NCBI GenBank assembly: GCA_934613505.1
Contig: CAKTTB010000002.1
Location: 62,001-126,000, forward strand
Origin: an uncultured Oscillospiraceae bacterium
Lineage (GTDB): Bacteria > Bacillota > Clostridia > Oscillospirales > Oscillospiraceae
Direction of reading: 5' to 3'
DNA: 64,000 bases
In this document: positions 59,293-64,000 of the stretch, in pieces
How the letters are laid out: each line of letters starts with the position of its first letter
Position numbering within the stretch: the first letter of the stretch is position 1
The notes under the pieces: model-generated
The model's database searches: none
What the model was told of the DNA's origin: nothing
What the model saw: the letters and a program-made list of their open reading frames with translations, nothing else
Translations under genes and position numbers: made by a program

Positions 59293-59733
59293 ATGGATGC
59301 GATCTCACAGCAGATGCTGCTTGCATTCAACGCAGCGATGAAGCACGTGGATGACGTTTACCGCCGGGCGGTCCGGCAGTATGGGTTGTCCGAATGCGCG
59401 TTCTGGATCCTCTATACGCTCCGCGTCGAGCGCCCATATACGCAGGCCGGGCTCTGCGAGTTTCTGCATGAACCGAAGCAGACCGTCAATTCCGCCCTCA
59501 AGAAGCTCGAAGCCGAAGGGTTTCTCGTTCTTTCCGCCGGAGACGACCAGCGCAGCAAGCGCGTGCGTCTGACCGAAAAGGGCGAGCAGCTGGCCCGAAC
59601 CTGCGCCGACCGCGTCGCGGAAGCGGAAGCCCGCGCCATCGGCAGCATGTCCCCGGACGACCGCGTAGCGCTCATCCGTCTGACGGAGCTTTACGGCACA
59701 CTGCTTGGCGAGCAGCTGCAAACGAATCAATAA
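59293..59733 (+). CDS. MarR-family transcriptional regulator
   Basis: A 146-residue protein with the MarR winged helix: the recognition-helix region FLHEPKQTVNSALKKLEAEG (about 57-76) and wing LSAGDDQRSKRVRLTEKG (about 79-96). Such dimers repress drug efflux or stress genes and release DNA on binding phenolic or lipophilic ligands. A broken MATE exporter lies 35 bases downstream, in the usual position for its regulated target. Confidence 0.93.
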   Translation: MDAISQQMLLAFNAAMKHVDDVYRRAVRQYGLSECAFWILYTLRVERPYTQAGLCEFLHEPKQTVNSALKKLEAEGFLVLSAGDDQRSKRVRLTEKGEQLARTCADRVAEAEARAIGSMSPDDRVALIRLTELYGTLLGEQLQTNQ

Positions 59734-59768
59734 GGAGATGCACCGCCCATCCGGTGCGGAGAAACAAT

Positions 59769-60415
59769 ATGAAATCAAGGATCCGGCTTTCCGACCATTT
59801 TACCTACCGAAAACTTCTGCAGTTCGTCCTGCCGTCTATCGTCATGGTCTATAATTTCCAGCTGCTCAGATAGCTCGGAGAAGACGGCGTTTCGGCCTAT
59901 GGTGTCCTGATGTATGTCCAGTTTATCTTTATTGCCATCGATATCGGCTATTCGATCGGCTGCGCGCCCATCGTCGGCTTCCACTACGGCACACAGAACC
60001 ACGCGGAGCTCAAGAACATGCTGAAGATGAGCACGCGCCTCATGTGCGCGTCCGGCCTTGTACTCACGATCCTTGCGCGCGTGCTGGCCGCGCCGCTGGC
60101 AAAGATCTTCGTCGGCTACGATGAAGGCTGTATACGCTGACGTGCCACGCGTTCCGCCTGTTTTCATTCGCGTTTCTGTTTGCGGGCTTCAATATCTTCG
60201 CGTCCTCGTTCTTCACGGCGCTCAATAACGGCCTCATCTCCGCTGCCATCTCCTTCCTGCGGACGCTTGTTTGCCAGACCTCCTCCGTCCTCCTGCTGCC
60301 GCTCCTGTTCGACGTGGACGGCATCTGGTACGCCATCACCGCCGCAGAAATTTTCGCCACGACCATCTCCGTCATCTTCCTGTTCGCCAAGCGCAAAAAG
60401 TATCAATATATGTAA
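59769..60415 (+). pseudogene. Degraded MATE-family exporter gene
   Basis: From ATG 59769 the sequence reads as a MATE N-terminus (FTYRKLLQFVLPSIVMV). It then meets an in-frame TAG at 59871-59873, exactly where it jumps to mid-protein MATE sequence (LGEDGVSAYGVLMYVQFIFI). A second break follows after GYDEG near 60127-60140: one missing base puts the frame into TGA, and the true continuation TLTCHAFRLFSFAFLFAG runs in another frame to TAA 60413-60415. About 200 residues of the N-terminal half are absent. It is a remnant, probably the former target of the upstream MarR regulator. Confidence 0.88.
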
Positions 60416-60420
60416 GTATC

Positions 60421-60461
60421 CAGCGAGGCTCTTCGCACCGCAAAGAGCCTCGCTGCATTTT
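60421..60461 (+). terminator. Terminator after the MATE remnant
   Basis: A 13-bp perfect stem (CAGCGAGGCTCTT with AAGAGCCTCGCTG at 60443-60455) with a 9-base loop, followed by CATTTTG. Confidence 0.78.
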
Positions 60462-60484
60462 GCATGGAAAAACCGAAAACCCTC

Positions 60485-60584
60485 TTGAAAAGCAGCACGA
60501 AATGTGCAAGAATATAGGCGTAAACTACAGGCCGCCCGCGCGCGGCTTTTGAACGCTCATGCGGTTAGAAAACCTTAACCGCGT
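60485..60584 (+). promoter_or_regulatory. Promoter and conserved leader of the second methyltransferase operon
   Basis: TTGAAA (60485-60490) and AGAATA 18 bases later (60509-60514) match the promoter spacing at 54843. A GGCCGC…GCGGC hairpin running into TTTTGA and a CGGTTA-N8-TAACCG dyad (60562-60581) follow in the same order as in the other leader. Confidence 0.6.
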
Positions 60585-60603
60585 GCAGGGAAGAGGGACA
60601 GCT

Positions 60604-61284
60604 ATGGAACGAAGCGAAGCCATCCGCAATGCCTACCGCCTGACAGGCTCCGGCAGCTTTTATGACGGCATGATCACCTGCTCCACAGGACCGGGAAGGG
60701 TCGTGTGCCGCCTCGTGTGGGATATGGACAAGCAGGAGAACGACGAATATCTGGCCAAAGCGTTCTCCGGCATTCCGGACGGCTTTTCCGGCCGCCTGCT
60801 GGAGGTGCCGGTCGGGACGGGCATCCTGACCATGCCGCTTTACAAAACACTGCCGGATGCCGAAATTACCTGCCTGGACTATTCCCCGGACATGATGGCG
60901 CAGGCACAAGAAAAGGCAGCGCGTATGCAGCTGAATAACGTCTCCTTTCAGCAGGGCGACGTGGGAGCGCTGCCCTTTGCGGACGGCAGCTTTGATACCG
61001 TCCTGTCCCTGAACGGCTTCCACGCCTTCCCGGACAAGGAAGCGGCCTACCGCGAGACCTTCCGCGTTCTGAGGCCGGGCGGAACGTTCTGCGGCTGCTT
61101 TTACGTGGCGGGCGCGTGCCGCCGGACGGACTGGTTCATCCGTCGCATGTACGAGCGCATGAAATTCTTTACGCCGCCCTATGAGACGGCGCAGAGCCTG
61201 CAAAGCCGCCTGCGCGGCATGTATGACGAAGTAAAGACCGGAACGGTCAAAGGAATCGCATGGTTTGTCTGCTGGAAGGCATAG
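60604..61284 (+). CDS. Class I SAM-dependent methyltransferase (first of pair)
   Basis: A 226-residue Rossmann-fold methyltransferase with a variant SAM loop LLEVPVGTGILTMPL (E-V-P-V-G-T-G), acidic LDYSPDMMAQAQ, and post-motifs LPFADGSFDTVLS and LRPGGTF. This UbiE/Methyltransf_11 type methylates small molecules. ATG 60604 follows a purine-rich site (AGGGAAGAGGG). The gene follows a leader that resembles that of the 54962 operon. Confidence 0.87.
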   Translation: MERSEAIRNAYRLTGSGSFYDGMITCSTGPGRVVCRLVWDMDKQENDEYLAKAFSGIPDGFSGRLLEVPVGTGILTMPLYKTLPDAEITCLDYSPDMMAQAQEKAARMQLNNVSFQQGDVGALPFADGSFDTVLSLNGFHAFPDKEAAYRETFRVLRPGGTFCGCFYVAGACRRTDWFIRRMYERMKFFTPPYETAQSLQSRLRGMYDEVKTGTVKGIAWFVCWKA

Positions 61285-61293
61285 GAGGGAAAT

Positions 61294-61902
61294 ATGTCGT
61301 TTTTTGAAAATACCCGTAGGCCGGACGGCCTTGGCGGGCGGCTCATGGTCCGTATGATGAATCTCGGCCACCGCGCGCTTGCCGGCTGGGGATTGCGCTT
61401 TGTAAAGCCTGCCGCGGATGCGAACGTGCTGGACTGCGGCTGCGGCGGAGGCGCGAATATCAGAAAGCTCCTGAGAAAATGCCCGCGCGGCATCGTCAAG
61501 GGCGTCGACTATTCCGAGGTCAGCGTCGCCACGGCGCGCAAGCTCAACCGGCAGGCCATCGAGGATGGCCGCTGTGTTGTGTGGCAGGGGAGCGTCACGG
61601 AGCTGATCTTCGCTTCCTCGTGGTTCAATCTTGTCACCGCGTTCGAGACGGTGTATTTCTGGCCGGATCTGGCGCAGAGCTTCCGCGAGGTCTGGCGCGT
61701 CCTGAAGTCGGGCGGCACGTTCCTCATCTGCAACGAATGCGGCGGCGAAAACGAGAAGGGTGAAGCCTGGATAAAGCGCATCCCCGGCATGACCATCTAC
61801 CGCGACACGCAGCTGCAGGCTGCGCTGGAGCAGGCGGGCTTCCGGAATGTGCAGGCGCATAAAAACAAAAAAGGCTGGCTCTGCGTCACGGCGCAGAAAT
61901 AG
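61294..61902 (+). CDS. Class I SAM-dependent methyltransferase (second of pair)
   Basis: A 202-residue protein with SAM motif VLDCGCGGGANIRKLL, acidic VDYSEVSVATAR and LKSGGTFLICNE. It lies 9 bases after the first methyltransferase, so both are co-transcribed. The family (Methyltransf_11/25) acts on small molecules; the substrate is unknown. Confidence 0.9.
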   Translation: MSFFENTRRPDGLGGRLMVRMMNLGHRALAGWGLRFVKPAADANVLDCGCGGGANIRKLLRKCPRGIVKGVDYSEVSVATARKLNRQAIEDGRCVVWQGSVTELIFASSWFNLVTAFETVYFWPDLAQSFREVWRVLKSGGTFLICNECGGENEKGEAWIKRIPGMTIYRDTQLQAALEQAGFRNVQAHKNKKGWLCVTAQK

Positions 61903-61915
61903 TAGAGAAACGGAA

Positions 61916-62403
61916 ATGATCGGTCAGGTACTTCTGGAGGGCGTTGGACTGGCGGTGATCCTCATTCTCATCTGCGCCATCGGCATTCATAAGGGCGCGG
62001 TCGGCATGGTGCACCTGTATCACGACGACGTGCAGGCGCGCTGCGTGGAACTGGGACTGACGACGCGGGAGAAAATCAAGAAAAACAGCCTCCGCTTCAA
62101 GCTCTGCTGCATGCCTATCTACTTGCCTACGTGCTTGTCTTTGTCTACGCTGTCAACGGCGCAAGGGACTTTCTCACGGGCTTCTGGCAGCTGCTCGTCA
62201 TGCTGTCTGTCCTGAATCTTGCCGACCGCCTGTTCATTGACGGCTGGTGGGTCGGGCACACAAAGGCATGGACGATCCCCGGCACGGAGGATCTGAAGCC
62301 GTATATCAACGCGCAGGATAAAAAACGCAAATGGCTCTTCGGCACCGTCGGCATGGCCGTCATCGCCGCCGCCCTCGCCGGTATCATGGCGATTTTCCTG
62401 TAA
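61916..62403 (+). pseudogene. Frameshifted small membrane protein
   Basis: The frame from ATG 61916 encodes an N-terminal membrane helix and a soluble stretch up to LRFK (near 62101). A one-base shift then continues as ALLHAYLLAYVLVFVYAVNG and on through two or three more helices to TAA 62401-62403 (…ALAGIMAIFL). Neither half alone makes a sensible protein end, whereas the joined product (about 162 residues) looks like one uncharacterised four-helix membrane protein. It is either a real mutation or a sequencing/assembly error. It follows the methyltransferase pair and ends before a paired-hairpin terminator. Confidence 0.7.
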
Positions 62404-62420
62404 ACTATCGTGAAAATCAA

Positions 62421-62531
62421 CGAGCATCTGCATTTGCAGATGCTCGTTTGAGACTGTCGAAAAACATACAGGAATGTTTTTCGACAGTCTCCCACCCGCA
62501 GGCATTTTCCTGCGGGCGGGATGCCTTTTTT
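62421..62531 (+). terminator. Terminator-flanked repeat, copy 3 (short palindromic form)
   Basis: Three hairpins occur in series. CGAGCATCTGC (62421-62431) pairs with 62436-62446. A perfect 18-bp inverted repeat opening GAGACTGTCGAAAAACAT (62450-62467 with 62474-62491) lies in the middle. CCCGCAGG (62495-62502) pairs with 62509-62516 and is followed by TTTTTT at 62525. The middle palindrome uses the same GAGACTGTC end motif as the repeats at 14599-14762 and 58896-59172. The T tract serves the plus-strand operon. Confidence 0.75.
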
Positions 62532-64000
62532 ACCGGCCGGAACCGTTCAGCGCTGCCTGCGCGTTCTGATAGCACTGTGCGAGCAGATCGTCGATATACG
62601 TCTGATCGTTCATCAGCGCTTCCTCGGCAGCAGCGGCAGGGAACTTGTCGCGGGTATCGGTGACATATGCGTCGCCGTCCCGCGGCTCCCAATATTCCTC
62701 CACAGCGGAGTACGAGCCGTCAGACCCTCTGCGGAACGTGATCGCGGTGGGGCAGGCAGCGCCGCTCTCCACGGTCAGCGCATCGTCCTGCTCGCTGAAC
62801 TGCTCCTGCAAGACAAGCAGATACACCGTCGTTTCCACGACCGTATCGCCTGTGACACGGTCTTCCTTTGCCAGAAGCACGTGCGATTCTGCCCAGACCA
62901 TGCCCTCCGTCTCGTCGCCGATCCACAGGGTACCTTGCCGCTCGTCACTCGCGTAGCGCGCATAGATGGCGTCCGAGATCGCCTGCTCCAGCAGGGGATC
63001 GGTCTCCGGAGCCGTCTCGGCGGGCGTCTCGGCGGTGTCGGACGGTTGCGTATCGTCAGCTGCCTGCGCAGGCTCCGTCGGTGTTTCCGCAGGTGTTTCC
63101 TCCGGTGTTGTGTCGACCGGTGTTTGTGTAGGCTCCGCCGGGGCTTCCACGGCAGGCTCGTCGGCGGTTTGAGAATTGTCTGTCTTCGGGTTCGTCAAAA
63201 AGCACACCGCGACGGCGATACAGACGACGACCACCAGAAGAATGATCCAGAATGTTGGTTTTTTGTAGTTCATAACGGATCTGACACGCTCCTTTACTCC
63301 AATTTCTCCGAACGCGAGCGGGCAGGCTGCGACCGCACGGCGGTCCATGCTGCACGCCACGAGCGTCCGGGCATAGTCGGCTTTCTGTTCATTGTTCAGT
63401 TTGCGGATCACGCGCTCGTCGCACGCCAGCTCAATGTCCCGGCACAGCAGCACGTAGGCCAGCCATAAGATCGGATTGAACCAGTAGACCATCAGCAGCA
63501 GAAACCCCAGCGGCTTCCACCAGTGATCCTTCCGCGCGATATGCGCCTGCTCATGCGCAAGCACATGGGTCAGCTCCTCGCGGCCGAGCTGATAGGGGAG
63601 ATAGATCCTCGGCCGGATGATCCCCAGCACGAACGGCGAATCGATCCGCTCGCTCTGATAAATGCGCCCTCGCAGCCGCACTGCTTCGCGCACCCGGATC
63701 TGTAACCACAGCCAGCTGACGACCGAATATAAAAAGAGAAGGATCGCGCCCGCTGCCCAGACATAGGACATAATTTCTACAAGTCCCGGCCCCGCGGCAG
63801 CCGGACTGTTCGCCGCGCCCGCGGCAGCTGCGCCGCTCACCCGGACAGCCGCGCCGCCGATGATCGCCGGACTGACCGGCTCCGTACTCGGCACAAGGCT
63901 CAACGTGCTTTCAATCGAGACCGGCAGCACCAGCCGCACGCCGACCATGCCCCACAGCAGGACGTTCACCCACTTCGGCGCCCGCTTCAATGCAAGCCGC
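62530..64000 (-). CDS. BlaR1/MecR1-like M56 metallopeptidase sensor (partial, 5' end beyond window)
   Basis: At least 490 residues running off the right edge. On the minus strand it has BlaR1-type membrane helices (LLWGMVGVRLVLPVSIES), a cytosolic zinc-protease domain with HEQAH (AHEQAHIARKDHWW) and the distal ELACDERV, another membrane helix (FWIILLVVVVCIAVAVCFL), a Pro/Glu/Thr-rich linker and a C-terminal extracellular domain of about 170 residues. That domain shows no penicillin-binding motif, so the signal sensed is probably not a beta-lactam. A BlaI-type repressor gene would be expected just beyond the right edge. Confidence 0.85.
   Translation of the reverse strand, partial: RLALKRAPKWVNVLLWGMVGVRLVLPVSIESTLSLVPSTEPVSPAIIGGAAVRVSGAAAAGAANSPAAAGPGLVEIMSYVWAAGAILLFLYSVVSWLWLQIRVREAVRLRGRIYQSERIDSPFVLGIIRPRIYLPYQLGREELTHVLAHEQAHIARKDHWWKPLGFLLLMVYWFNPILWLAYVLLCRDIELACDERVIRKLNNEQKADYARTLVACSMDRRAVAACPLAFGEIGVKERVRSVMNYKKPTFWIILLVVVVCIAVAVCFLTNPKTDNSQTADEPAVEAPAEPTQTPVDTTPEETPAETPTEPAQAADDTQPSDTAETPAETAPETDPLLEQAISDAIYARYASDERQGTLWIGDETEGMVWAESHVLLAKEDRVTGDTVVETTVYLLVLQEQFSEQDDALTVESGAACPTAITFRRGSDGSYSAVEEYWEPRDGDAYVTDTRDKFPAAAAEEALMNDQTYIDDLLAQCYQNAQAALNGSGR

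Noticed and set aside
1..64000. CRISPR array, tRNA or rRNA genes, prophage or intact insertion sequence
   Set aside because: No regularly spaced direct repeats, no cloverleaf or rRNA-like sequence, and no transposase, integrase or phage structural gene were seen on either strand.

Overview
The window is about 64 kb of GC-rich DNA. Gene families and style point to an anaerobic Gram-positive bacterium of the class Clostridia, most likely an Oscillospiraceae-type gut organism. The support is the oxygen-independent (CbiD/CbiG/CbiK) corrin pathway, S-layer-homology (SLH) anchoring, cohesin and dockerin modules, lipoprotein solute binders, MoxR/DUF58/transglutaminase clusters and many strong intrinsic terminators. 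The assignment rests on reading gene content, not on a database search. No rRNA, tRNA, CRISPR array or intact insertion sequence was seen.

Layout. 1-5967: tail of an unknown gene, a PucR-type regulator, an NCS1 (cytosine/allantoin-type) permease, a DUF917 protein and a hydantoinase/oxoprolinase, forming a hydantoin or purine/pyrimidine-derivative uptake and breakdown unit. 6026-8843 (minus strand): a MATE exporter and a sodium:neurotransmitter-type symporter. 9044-9652: YedF, linked to selenium metabolism. 9889-14551: a complete nucleoside-type BMP ABC importer. 14932-17306: FtsH and a small HdeD/DUF308-like membrane protein.

17406-31297 is one long operon behind a strong promoter and a cobalamin riboswitch. 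It encodes a lipoprotein form of the cobalt chelatase CbiK, a two-repeat haem/NEAT-like lipoprotein, a BtuFCD-type ABC importer, and CbiL, CbiA, CbiC, CbiD, CbiF, CbiG, CbiH and a CbiJ-CbiE-CbiT triple fusion. It therefore pairs corrinoid or tetrapyrrole capture with most of the corrin-ring pathway.

31345-54823 is the most striking part. A second, differently built cobalamin riboswitch with a strong terminator precedes a tiny DUF2292 protein and about 23 kb of co-directional genes for an extracellular machine. These are two giant secreted proteins with near-identical C-terminal dockerins, a two-cohesin scaffold carrying a different dockerin, a cohesin-SLH wall anchor, a DUF4430 (transcobalamin/intrinsic-factor beta-domain-like) surface protein, a MoxR ATPase, a DUF58 protein, a membrane transglutaminase-like protein lacking its catalytic cysteine, and a lipoprotein that looks like the alpha/alpha-toroid domain of intrinsic factor. 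I infer a B12-repressed, cellulosome-like surface complex for corrinoid capture. I know of no description of such a system but cannot exclude one.

54843-64000: an ATC-hydrolase/methyltransferase/hydrolase/ZIP-transporter operon, an autoregulated-looking MarR gene next to a broken MATE gene, a second methyltransferase operon with a homologous leader, a frameshifted membrane protein, and a BlaR1/M56-type sensor running off the right edge. Three intergenic sites carry a terminator-associated repeat element.
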